From Datisca glomerata (taxonomy: Eukaryota > Streptophyta > Magnoliopsida > Cucurbitales > Datiscaceae): a stretch of DNA of 64,000 bases. The position numbers and the translations under genes were made by a program. Below the pieces are notes generated by a model. That model ran no database searches. It was not told where the DNA came from and saw nothing but the letters and a program-made list of their open reading frames with translations. Location of the stretch: NCBI GenBank assembly GCA_003255025.1, contig QANY01008720.1, positions 1,204,605-1,268,604 on the forward strand. Reading direction: 5' to 3'. How positions within the stretch are numbered: the first letter of the stretch is position 1; each line of letters opens with the position of its first letter. This document shows positions 47,771-59,783 of the stretch, one piece after another.

Positions 47771-50356
47771 CATTAATTCAATTCACACTATTCAGTTCAA
47801 TCCACATCCATGAGGTATGGACTAAACCTGTCTTGTTTTTTTTGTCAAAAAATCTATCTTGTTAAATTCTACAATAAATCGTGTTGGCACAATTATTCTA
47901 ATATATATATATATATATGAAAGAAAATTTGTAAAATCCCTACATTTTTTGTTTTTTAGTAAGTTGTGACTAGTCTCAAACTGGACCAATTTGATTAAAC
48001 TTTGATCTTTTTAGCATGTAATGTATTCAAACTTACTTTCATTTTTATTGGTTATTAATTGTTAAGATTTGATAGAATAAAGCATGTAGAGAGAGAATGT
48101 TTTGATAAGATTTGTTAGTAAGATTTATTGAGATTTGATTTATGAGAGACAAAGATTTTGGGAGATTTGAGTGAGATTTTTTTAGAATTGAAATTTGGTA
48201 TAATGTTACCGAATATTTGAAAGAGAGCTTTTTGAGGAGAGATGGATTTTATTAAATTCGTGATTTATGGAATATTTTTTTACTTTTAATGATTTAGGAG
48301 ATAATCGTATTGACTCCAATGAAGTCTACATGAAAAACTCTGGTAAATACTATGTTTCTCAAAATGAGGATAATCTTATTTTCGGTTAAAACTTGCTATT
48401 TTGAATCAAAAATTATTTTCGGTCAAAAGTTTTAGTATTTTCTTATTTTATAAAATATTTTAATACTCATTGTCATATGTTTTATTTCGTGTATTCTCAA
48501 TTAATATTTACTTAATTATTGAGTTATAGAGAATGCAAAGACAATTTCAATAAAGAAAATCAAGTTTAATATAAGTTTTTCAGTTTTTATTACTATAAAT
48601 CTAATAATTACAAGTTTGTTTCAATCATAGGATTTCCGGTTTGTCTTTTGTTTCATTTTGTCTATAATCTTAATGAATATGGTTATAGGTTTCAACATAT
48701 GAACTATCAATAAAAACGGGTTTTCTTTCTCTCACCTTTCTTTAATCACACATACAAATATAACTTACTGTAAATAGTCATTCAAATAATACTGTGTGTG
48801 AAAACATGTGAGTAATTGATATATGTCATCGGCATGATGAATAAACAATTCAAGGATGTTGACATACATAACTCAAAGAAGATAAAAAGTGCCTAATCAA
48901 TTCTATTTTTACATGTAAATAATGTATTATCTTTAATAAACATAATTTCATTTCAATATCGATATGTATTTACAAATTTGTACTTTTTTAAAATGTATAT
49001 TTTTATCTCTGTGTGTATCAAACTTATTCAATCGATAGTTAACGTTCCATGGAAACTATATATAATATTTTTATATTTTATCAATATATATTTTCATTAT
49101 CAATGAGTATTTACATTGATTGTACTTTGTTGAGATAATATCAATTAACATAAAAATAATATCATTATGTATTAACATGACATATTCTTATTGTCATTAT
49201 CAATTAACATCCGAAAAACAGAATACATTCATGAAAGAAAAAAATAAAAGACTATATTATAATTTCATAAGTAAGTTGAGAAGAAAAATGACTACCTAAT
49301 TTTCCATGAAATGTACAGTGTATATGTATAGGAATTTGTATCAAAGTGCAGAAAAGTTACATTTGGTTAAATTTTGTATTTTCTCGTAAAAACATATGAA
49401 TAAAAAATATATAAGATTCAAATTATCTCTTAAAATAAGAGATATTTTATTGTTTTGTGCCTTTCGATTTTGAGAGAGTGATATGAGTAGATTTGTTGAA
49501 ATATGATATATGAGTGAGAAAGATTTGATAGAGTTTTTTTGGGAAATAGTAATATTTGGCATACGTTAATCTGATTACATTATTAATCACGAGAGATATG
49601 TTTTTCTAAATCATAATTTATGTGATGTAAATTTCATATTTGTTGGAGTTCACTTTTAATGATTTCAAATATATGATGAATGATATTTATGGTATATAAA
49701 TTACAAAAAAATCTGAAAATTTAAATAAACTTGACAAAAATCCAACGTTTAAAGAACTTGATAAAAAATTAATTAGATACTACAATTATGCTAGTTAGCT
49801 AACACTTTAATATTTGATTATTGTTGTTAAAGCTATAGAAATTCAGAAACATTAGAGGCATTAAAAATAGACTGTCATGTCCTGTTCCATTTAAAATAAA
49901 CTATTTTTAGATATAATCTAAGAAAAAGATAAAAAAAAAATGAAAGTAGGATTTTGTTGGGTATAAAACATTTTAAAAGAAGTTATTGAAGAGAAGTGGT
50001 AATATAACATAAATAAACATAAGAAAAAATAAACATAATGAAACTATTAAAGCTCTTGTTCATCATCCTATGGTGGGATCACTGGGATGGACTTAGTCTC
50101 TTTATTTTGTTTCTTATGCTGGAACATCTGGAAATCAAGCAACAAGTTAATTTTTTAGAAAAAAGAATCATGATCATATTCAAACAATGAATATTGCTTT
50201 TAATAGCTATTCTACCTTTTTTCAAGCTACTTCTTTCCTATTTTGAGAAGGCTCCATCCTCCATCTCCTTGTACCAGTTCAGTAGCTCCCTCTTCAAAGC
50301 CACAATGAAATCAAAGTCATAAATGAGGTACAAAACAGAGACAAATATGTTGCAAA
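47771..50356. other. AT-rich intergenic DNA, no gene recognised
   Basis: Contains an (AT)n run (about 47900-47918). Two loosely similar segments lie near 48080-48190 and 49430-49530 (AGATTTGTTG, GAGTGAGA...AGATTTGA). No ORF here resembles a protein. Confidence 0.45.
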
Positions 50357-50868
50357 CACTACAAGAATTAAATAAACTAAAAACTTAGAAAATTATAATA
50401 AATAAATAACTAAACAAATTAGCTATCCATATTCTAACTATTTCACTATTAAATTAAATAAAATAAAAATTAAAAAACTTTAATAAACAGTTAACTAAAT
50501 AAAATGGGATCATAACACAACCATATGGGTATATGATTTTTTTCTCCTTTGGATTAATTGGTTTCTTTTATTTATTTTTTCAATTTAATTGTGTTTGCAG
50601 ATTGTTCAAGCAATTTTTGGGTGTAGAAGAGAAGCAGTGGGATTATAGGAGGAGAACAGAGGTTTAATGGAAGGTAACGTATATAACTTCACATAACATT
50701 GCTATAGGTATAATGAAAGAAGAAAAGGCATACCGTCTTTGAAAATAGGGAACTCAATTCGCAGCACAAATAATTTCGAAACTTAACAAAAGGTATACCG
50801 CCTATGAAAATAAGGAACTTAGTTCATTGCATCTAATATCAACCATATTCCATATAGCAAGACGATGT

Positions 50869-51012
50869 CCATCTAATAAACCTGCAAGGCTGCAACTATA
50901 TAACTTCATCTAATAAACATGCAAGGCTGCAACTATATCTTCATCTAATAAACATGCAAGGCTGCAACTATATAACTTCATCTAATAAACCTGCAAGGCT
51001 ACAACTATGTAA
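50869..51012. repeat. ~37-bp tandem repeat, 4 copies
   Basis: Units of CATCTAATAAAC(C/A)TGCAAGGC followed by TGCAACTATATAACTT, starting at about 50869, 50907, 50941 and 50978. One unit is shortened by three bases. Confidence 0.85.
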
Positions 51013-51589
51013 CATTTTTCTCTCGCAATCCTATTAATGTTACCCATTCTCTATTTCCCTCAACAATAGCAACTCAGTAATATTAATAGCTAACAAAAAT
51101 TGGTGACTTCATACAACCTTAATAAGGAGCATAAAGCGTTAATAATCCATAACCCAACCGAGAAAAAGCTATAACCAGCAGCTACTAATGCAAATTAAAA
51201 AAAGCAAGCACTAGATCTTCAAATTGAAAACAAAACTCACAAATGATATGGGGCTTCTCACTAAATCTGGAAGTGGTAGAGTTGAGAGATAGTGGTTGAG
51301 AGAACTTGACGGTGGACACAGAGGAGCTCGCGGTGGTAGAGAAACATGTAAAGAAGAGAGAGACAGAGAGAAAATCGACGGGTTAGAGTGATAATCGAGT
51401 ATGTACATGTAGATCGTGGAGGAGCTCGCGATGGGGGAGCTTGCGGTGGAAGAGATTATGACAGGAATCACGGTGGAGGAGCATGGAGGTTCGCGTCTCC
51501 TGTCGCGCGCGCGCACACAGAGAGAGAGAGAGAGAGAGATTGGGTTTGGCGAAAGAACAAACATTAGGGATTTAAAGGTTTTTAGGGCA

Positions 51590-51675
51590 GTTTTTAAAAA
51601 TCGCCGCCAAAAGTTTTGCCATTTTTTTACCGGCGGTTGGCATAACCGCCGGGGAAAACTATTTTTCTTATAGTG
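51590..51675 (-). mobile_element. CACTA (En/Spm) transposon terminus
   Basis: The minus strand from 51675 begins CACTATAAGAAAAATAG, followed by a subterminal dyad CCCCGGCGGTTATG...CAACCGCCGG. CACTATAAGA plus GC-rich subterminal inverted motifs is typical of CACTA ends. A weak candidate for the other end (CACTACAAGAATT at 50357) lacks a matching 3-bp duplication, so only this terminus is claimed. Confidence 0.6.
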
Positions 51676-53880
51676 AGCTTAGATCAGAATAAGAATTTTG
51701 AAGATGTCTCCTTTCTATCTAGTTTCTTTGATAGCATGGTTCTTCTTGAAAGTATTGTGTAAGAGGTAGGAGAAGACCTCCTTAATTGTCTTCTCCATTC
51801 TTTTTGCAATATAGTTTTGTGTTTTGATAAAAATAACATAAGAAAAAAAATGATAGGAAGTTACTCTTAGTAATTACAAAAGTAAAAAGGTAAAATACTA
51901 AATCCATAACTAACTTAAAAGTTACTAACATATTATTAAATTAATGAGTCATTTTTGCCTATAAGTTCTATAATGAGACGATATATGCCAAAAACTCTTA
52001 CTTAATTCAAGTTCCAATATAAGTTTCAATTCAAAGATATTAAAAACTAATACATTATATCTTGTTTATAATAAAGAAATTGAATGAATATGCTTAACTA
52101 TTTTATGTAGTTAATGAATCAACAAGAAGCAATATTTTTTAATACAAAGAAACCAGTCTTATACGTGCAAAGTATGCACGTTTCTATTATTTTATTTAAC
52201 ACCACTAAGAGTGTGCAAAAGTTGAACAAAACAAACCAGAATAAAAAATGATTGTTTGATCGATTTTCAACTAATTGTGATCGGTTTGGTCTGGAATTTT
52301 GAAAAAACTAAACTTTTGGTTCGTTCTAAACTTTTCCTACATTTTAAAAAGAACTGACAATATATATATATATAAGCACAATTATGGGGTGGTGGCTAAG
52401 CAGGATCGAGATGACCTAGAGGGGATAGGTGAATTCTATCACTGTTGGACAAAGATGTTTGGATCGATCGGTTGACTACAAGGTAGTTGAGAGAAAAACA
52501 GCAAACACCGCTTCCAAGTTTGTCGCCTCAAGTTTAAGCTTGGTTAATGTTTTTTGAAAGAGTAGCTAAAAAGTTTGTCTCATCTACCTCAAAGTCTATT
52601 ATAAAACAAAGAAAAGAAACCCATATATTGGATTAGTTACATGGCGCCACCTAGGTTTCGAACTTACTTTTTATAAGTTAACGTGCATAAATGTATGCGT
52701 CATCACCTCATTGGTCGGAGATCCAAGGGGTCCATAGAAGAAAAATATAATTCTTTTCCTTCTTTAATTTCATCAGACCATATGAATGATGGTAAGTAAG
52801 CAAACAACAAGCAGGCATGGAGGGCATTTTTGTCCAACGCCCTTCTCACGGAGTCGTACGTGGACGTTATCTCTCATACAACTCTTAGACAACAAGCAGT
52901 TAGCCTTCTTATATATATATATATCATATTTATTTTATCACATTTATATCCTTTCTTGCGTCACCTTCTCGAGCAGATTCCTCCTTTTGCTCCCAGTATA
53001 CGGGGCATTAGCAGCCATTTCCAGTTGTTGTTCCCTCCCCAAAGGCAGGTTCTTACACGTTGTCACCCCACGGGGAGAACTAGCTAGCTCTGGATTCGAG
53101 TGACATTTCACCCCTAATCACAACTCGTCCACTGATTCCTCAACACTAGTCGATTCCTTGCTTCCCCCCTTCCTTTTGTTTCTGAGTTTTTTTTTTCCAG
53201 TTTCTTAGTAACAATGGGTGACAATATTATGAGTTTTTATTATAATGCACGATAAACTTAAAAATCTTGGTGAAAACATGTCTGATTAAATTTTGTTTAT
53301 GGACCTCTTCTAATTTTTTTATGGACTATAAAACGCGACCAAACCTTTCAGTTATTTTATGGTATGATCGGTTCAATTTATATGTACATAACTGATCGAT
53401 GTGATTCTCATTATGACGTGATCATGAATTTTAGTTCGATTTAGCTTTTGTATTAAAAAACAGACCAAATCGAACACGCATGCTAAACACCACCCTAACT
53501 TTGATAAGAAAGAGAAAAAGTCCACCCCAAACACACTTATGATGATTCATTGTTCCAAATTCATCTCTAGACTCTAGAGACGTCGAGTAATCATTGGGAG
53601 TGTCGACGCATTGTGGTCTGGGTCTCACCTATGTTAATCGTGATCTGTTAGATTAGATTTGAAAGGATTAGATTTATTGAAAATAAAAAAAAATAGTTAT
53701 ATTTTATTTATTTTTATTTTTAAATCAAAACAAATATTAACAGTTGGATTTCCATTTAACGGTGAGATTACCGGTGGCCGGTAGGCTTAATAAATTATCC
53801 ACGACGTCATAGTCAGCCAGATCAAGACGCTCCTCTATTAGCCTAAATCAGAAGCGACCTTCAACTCAAAAATCACCGGC
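51676..53880. other. Intergenic DNA upstream of the FLX-like gene
   Basis: No gene recognised. Notable items are (AT)n runs near 52355 and 52912, and sequence at about 52205-52330 and 53340-53500 with TCGGTT/AACC motifs reminiscent of hAT MITEs. A pair of ends could not be confirmed. Confidence 0.4.
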
Positions 53881-54443
53881 TCTGAGTTTTCTTCTCCAGT
53901 TCAGTACTTTCGCAGAAGGTTTGGATTTTCAATTCTTATTGTCATTCTTGAAATTTCACTCCCTTCAATATTTTCTGCCTCAATCTAATATGACAATGAA
54001 ATTAGAGTTGTTTCCCTTCACTTTTCCCGAGGATTTTGTGATGATTTACAAATCTAATTCAAAAGACCCTGGTCTTATACATGTATGCGAGGTAGTGTTT
54101 CCATGAATTCAATTTTCTTATCCCGATTGGTTGTTTGGCAGTCGAGAAAACTGTGGTGATAGAGCGGATAAGAGATCAAATCTTGTTTCTTCTGCCTGCT
54201 TTCTGATTATTTTGACTACATGTAACAGGATAGCGACTTAGATTTAATGTTAATAAAACTTCCACTTTAAAGTGCTTTATGGGCGATAAACAGACTCGCA
54301 GTGTTATGATGACTAAAAGAAACCCAGCTTGCACTAGCTTCATGGAAAATATAGCAAAGTTTTGCACGGAGTAATCATTTTAGCTGTAGTGTACTTGTGC
54401 TTCACCTTTTCAGTTTCACCTTTTTTCCAGGTGTAGCTGAAAA

Positions 54444-55591
54444 ATGGCTGGTAGAAACCGTTTTCCACGTGAAGTTATGAATGAGCGGCGTGGCTATCCA
54501 CCAGAAGGAACTTTCGTTCGAGGCCATCCCCAGCCTCGGTCGCATCCTCATCCAGCTTTTCTGGAGGACGAGTTTGAAATCCAGCATGGAGAAATCAGGA
54601 GGCTCTTGGGCGATAACCGCAGGCTGGTTGAGGATCGAATGACAATGCAACGAGAGCTTAGTGCTGTTAAAGAAGATCTTCACCGAATGAATCTTGTTAT
54701 TACTGACATTCATGCTGAACAAGAAATGCGCTCAAGAGAGCTCGTTGAGAAGGGTATCAAGCTCGAGGCTGATCTCAGAGCTGCAGGACCTTTGAAAAAT
54801 GAGGCTGTGCAATTGCGAGCTGAAGTGAGGAAGTTGGAGAAGATTAAGCAGGAACTCACCACGCAAGTTCAGACCCTCAAACAAGACATAGTGAGGTTAC
54901 AAGCTGATAATAAACAGATTCCTCGTCTGAGGGAAGAAATTGATGGGATTCACCAGGAACTAATTCATGCTCGGTTGGTGTTAGGACTTGGGACTTTTAG
55001 AGATTCGTTCCCTTTGTATAGCTTGTTGCTTAAGCCATTAAGATGGTTTTTCTATTGTTAATATGGAAATTTTTGCTTTCTAGGAATGCAGCTGACTTTG
55101 AAAAGCAGGCAAATATTGAGTTGATGGAACATAGACAAGGAATGGAGAAGAACTTGGTTTCCATGGCCCGTGAAGTTGAGAAGCTTCGTGCAGAACTTAC
55201 TAGTGCTGAGGGCAGACCATGGGGCGTTGGTATGAAATGTATTCCTTACCTGTTTGTTGGAGACGTTTGAGTGTTTGCTTGAGTTTGCATTCTCATGATC
55301 TTATGGTAACCTATCTGTCAAGGTGGACCTTATGGGATGAATCTCAGCAGTCTAGAGGGAGGTTTCCCTCAATCATATACAGACAGTTATGGGGTTCATC
55401 TGGTATGCGTTATGTGTAGTGATACAATTGATTCTTTCGGGTCATGGAAGTCAACTTAATATCTTTACTAACATCATGTTTTTTGCTTTGCAACTTAGGG
55501 CACTGCCGATAGAGCTCCTTTCATACCATCGCATGGACCAGGTGCTGCTTCAAGGGGAGGAACTGAGAAGCATCGCATGACTCGTCGTTGA
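54444..55591 (+). CDS. FLX-like coiled-coil protein (FLL3-type)
   Basis: Four coding exons: 54444-54973, 55084-55229, 55323-55402 and 55499-55591. They join in frame to 282 aa, ending TRR-stop. The N-terminus is basic and Pro/His-rich ([20 protein letters not shown]). It is followed by a family block [20 protein letters not shown] and a long coiled coil (about residues 45-230; heptad-rich, with [15 protein letters not shown] and [18 protein letters not shown]). The C-terminus is Gly/Ser/Tyr-rich and ends with HRMTRR. FLX and FLX-like proteins form homo- and heterodimers; FLX works with FRIGIDA and FLX-like 4 to activate FLC, while the role of other members is less clear. Length and block order match the FLX-like 3 class. 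The ATG follows an AG acceptor at 54429-54430, so a 5' UTR exon ending near 53918 (CGCAGAAG-GTTTGG) is likely. The gene points tail-to-tail at the PLD gene. Confidence 0.88.
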
Positions 55592-58500
55592 GATGTAGAT
55601 AATATTCAATCTGACAGAATGCACCCACCTCGTATTTTGCTGCCATTTGTCCAGACGAAATATGCGATAAGTAGTAGGCATTCCACTTTAGTAGCCATTT
55701 GTCTGAATATGATCATACTAATCGAATGGCCCATGTAGGGGTTTCATGTTTCAGTTATCTATTGCTTTCAATGTTAGCTTGCATTACTTGTCTAATATTT
55801 CAATATAGTATTGTAAAATACTCTTGCTCAAGCTTTAATTACTTTGCTTAAAGTAGGTCAGCCAGATCTTGAATGTTGTCTCTTTATATAAATTGATTAT
55901 TTCTCCTCGTGATTGATATTTGACAAAATATTCTTGATCGAGCTTTGTGGACGACCATAGATTGGTGTTGTAAATTACTGTAATTGCTCATAGTAACTCC
56001 ATTAGGCAGCATTTGAAATCATATATCTTGGTCTTCACCAAGTTGTTTAGAACTGAACATGGTTTTTCTTGATATGGACCTTGCAAGGAAGCAATATTAT
56101 GGTGCCAAAATCTACCGGTGTTTGCAATTCAAATTCTTGTTTGGAGGTGTCGTGGATTAAGAATATAAGGGAATGAGGTTCCATCTATTATTTTGTCGTA
56201 TTTTACAAGTAGCGATGGTCAGTTATTGTCGTTATGGCAATCTTGCTCTCTGGGCTTTTTGGAAATTACAGGCATATATGTAGCACTTTGCTTCTGAAAG
56301 GATGGAGATTGCTTCTGCTGGAAGTTCAATCGCCTAGAAGAAGCCATACAGTTCTATTTTTGGAGTTATGAATGGTGCTATATATGCAGACATGTCGTTA
56401 GGAGGATCTCAAGATCTGGAAATGAAGTTTCAATCCTATCCTATAAATGGTTACTCTAGAGGACTTTGATTTATTTGACTCTGATGTATTGCAGTAGTAT
56501 AGCATCTTAACTACATTATAGTGTACAAAATCATACTTTGAGGACCACATTTTGACATTGGAGTAGTGACGGTGGTCTGCGCAGCCTGCCATTGAAGCAG
56601 TAGTGGTTATTGTGGTTCCTCATAACGTGACCTCCTTTCCTTTTAAGTAAATATTTGGTCTTCTTCGAACCTCTTTTCTTACCTTCTGTTTTTCCCCAGT
56701 AATTGTCTATGTAGCGTTAAAAGCTTAGGTTCTGTTGTTTTGTTGGATAGAAGGGTGCTGATGTTCACACTCCATTTTCTCCTTTAAGTTAGAATTTGGA
56801 GAGGCCGTTTGGGATAAGAAACTTTTTGATAATATTTAGGTAACGAGAAATGGAGTTCTGACCAAAATGGTGGAAGTAGATGCTGCTTGCTTGTCATTTA
56901 AACTAGTATTAGGCAGGAAGTCATGTTATCTCAAAATTTCGCTTGAAGTGAATTACTGAGAGTGGACATAGTGTTGTTAAATGACCAGAGAATGAAAAAA
57001 GGAGGTAGAACTTCTGGGTTGTATCTCGTCACTCTTACTGGGTCATGATTATAATTTATACAAAAGGTGCTTGGAGATTGAGCAGTTATGGAAAATCTTC
57101 GCGTGTCATCTTCTGCCTCACTTGCTTACTTTTCAGTCAAGTCTTAGTCATGAGACACCTGAATTATCTGAAGAAAGGATGCTGGACATGCCAGGACAAG
57201 AAGCTGGCTGGTGACTACTGATTCAAACTTGATAGGCAAGTATTCTTTCTCTTTTATGGCGTTTCATGGATCTGGAGCCTTTGTATGTGATATTTTCAGA
57301 TGTAGCTGATGTCTTCTTGTTGTTTGTTTGTTCATTGGCCCGTGGATATCCTTCCGATATCGCTGATGTTGATTTCATGTGTTATTTTTATTTCAGTCTC
57401 TTAACCAAAATTAGGTTCTCCTTAATAATTCCTTGTCGCAGTCTTTATCTTAGATTACCAGTAGGAATATCACTATTTTGAGTTAGACATTGAGGTTTCA
57501 AAATATCACTTTTGGTTCATCGATCTTTTTGAATTGCTACATTCAGTCTTGCGGCTAAGTTCTCTCCGGTCTCCATATCTCCGTATCTTGCTTATTTTTG
57601 GCTTATGTGGTGGGTGATGCACACCTTAGTCATGTCACTGAACATTTTTATCAGGGGGTAGAGTTATAGAAAGCAGTTATTCTATTGCGTTAGTTTATAG
57701 TTTCACTTATTTGGGATGAACTGAGATCTTTGCAGGGATGCATAATATTGGAGTGCTGTAAGAGTTCTAGGTTCAACAATTGCACTTATTTGAAATGTGT
57801 GTTCTCTGCTTGAAGTGTATGCTAAGAGAATTGGTGGGATGAACTGCATTTTACGGTATTTGTAGTGCTGATCCATACTTGTAATAGTTCCGTTATTGAA
57901 CCACTGTTGAACTCTGTTGGAGATTTAGTTACTGGCTGCTGTATTTCATATGAAATGATAACTGTGGTGATCTCCTCCTTGGACTAGATTGGCCTGATAG
58001 TGCCTCACATGGATAAGACAGCAGCAGGCATGGACCGAAGTGGCAGAAAGGTTGATCAATCTTATACTAGCTCTGATTGTACATTGAGTAATGGCTAATG
58101 TTCTAAGTTGGTTTTACAAGGCGGCGCTTGCATAAGTGGCTGAACTAGGAAAAAGATTTTACTTGTGATGCTGTCAGTGTTCAGTTGCTGTGAAAGAAGG
58201 AAGTGCCAATGTGACTGTACATGCTTAGTTTATTGACTAGGATTTAATGATAGCAGCTCAAGTCAAATTATGGATTGAGCTGTTCTTTCTTACACCTTAC
58301 ATCTTAAGCAATATAGATTGATTGATCGCTCTCTTTCCTTCTAAAAAGTGTACAAGGTCAGTTTGTATAAACCGGATGGAACATTCATATACGATACAAG
58401 GTTTGATCTCCTAGAGCAATTGAGGTTTGATCTTGTCGAGCAATTATTCTTTGACAATGTTTTTCCTGGTCAGAAATGCTTGTGCTCTTTTTAACTCGCT

Positions 58501-59028
58501 AACTAGCAGTTATAGCAAGAACTTTTGGAACCAAAGATAGATTCTATATGATTCCAATTATTAGGCTAGTCTGTACAGAGGTTGCACTGTCAAAATGTAG
58601 ATCATACTCCATAATATTATGCTTGTTACCTGCTTATAACTATTTGTTTTTTTTCTCATAATTATAATGTTGAAGTAGCTCTTTCTGATCATCTAATTTG
58701 TGTTAATTATCTGTTGCAGATGGATGGCCTGACTCTCTGTATCTTTGTAGAGGACGAAATGAGGTTTCTGTATTATAACAGACAGATGAATGGAATTAGG
58801 ATTGGCAACAATCGGGAGGATTTGAAGGTTCAAGAAACAGAGATGTATCCCATTTGATGTTGGGATTCCGGGGAGAATGAGGAGAATTCAAGAGGACTGC
58901 CAAGAGGATTTAAAAGGTTGGAAAATATAAAATGATTTCTTTTTATGAAGCAGTTACCAGGAACATCTCGTTGTTTTGCCGATGTAAGTCATTTTTGACC
59001 CTCTAATCCTAATTGAAGGAAAATTAAT
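55592..59028. other. 3' region between the FLX-like and PLD genes
   Basis: Starts with the FLX-like 3' UTR. Beyond about 56 kb it is unannotated: base composition is more gene-like than the repeat areas, but no exon of a known protein is seen. Long 3' UTR or noncoding transcript sequence is possible. Confidence 0.4.
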
Positions 59029-59060
59029 TCCCCCCCCCCCCCCCCCCCCNCCCCCCCCCC
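59029..59060. repeat. Poly-C run containing an unresolved base
   Basis: About 31 consecutive C with a single N at 59050. This is probably a homopolymer sequencing or assembly problem. Confidence 0.9.
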
Positions 59061-59783
59061 GTAAATATGGTAGAACTCATCTTTACCTCCATGGTTGAAT
59101 GATGGGGATGCTGCATGTGCCATTTTACTGCGATTGTTCAGACGATGTTTACTAAATAGTAGCGAGGTGGTAATTGTAACGCTTCTCCCTCCTCCTTCAC
59201 TCCATTCAAGTGGCTATGTTCGTCCTTTTCAACCAAGGTTGAGGAATGAGAATTGGTGAGTTGAAATGTTAGCACGATTGGTCATTAGATTGTGCGGCAG
59301 ACATATTGCAATTCTGGGATTTTTGCAGGTATATATATAAGATTCTGCATCGCTTTGGAATTCATGTGAGGATTTTGATGCCATGGTTTTTTCCTTTTAA
59401 TAAATATTCTATAAATACTTTATAGCATCATGCATTGTTTTTATTGATCGAAACATCTTAGGTTTCTCTTTTTCTTTGTATGCTTTGCAAACATTCTGCT
59501 AAAGTTCAATCATGAAAAGGGCACTATTTACTTCTCTACAAAGGAAATATGACAATCATAAAATTAGCTTCTTCGTTAACACGCTCGTACTTATTTACAA
59601 CAAATAGATTAAATGTACAACAACCTAATCAACATTCTTAACGAAACGTGATTTTTATTTTATTTTCTTCCTGATGTAGAACCCTGTCTCCTCTATGCAG
59701 TAACAGCGTCAGATAGGAACAAATGCCGGTCAAGAGTTAAATAATATTAACGATGTTACAATTGTCGGCCGATATCTTTATAA

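Noticed and set aside
51211..51673. ORFs on both strands, 85-117 codons
   Set aside because: Low-complexity Ser/Leu or Glu-rich translations of GA microsatellite and CACTA subterminal DNA.
50357..51675. Complete CACTA element between CACTACAAGAATT and CACTATAAGA
   Set aside because: The left candidate diverges after nine bases and the flanking triplets (AAA and AGC) differ.
52205..53500. Possible large hAT element with TCGGTT motifs at both sides
   Set aside because: Terminal sequences do not align convincingly and no 8-bp duplication was found.
54402..54722. Minus-strand ORF of 106 codons
   Set aside because: Antisense shadow of the FLX-like first coding exon.
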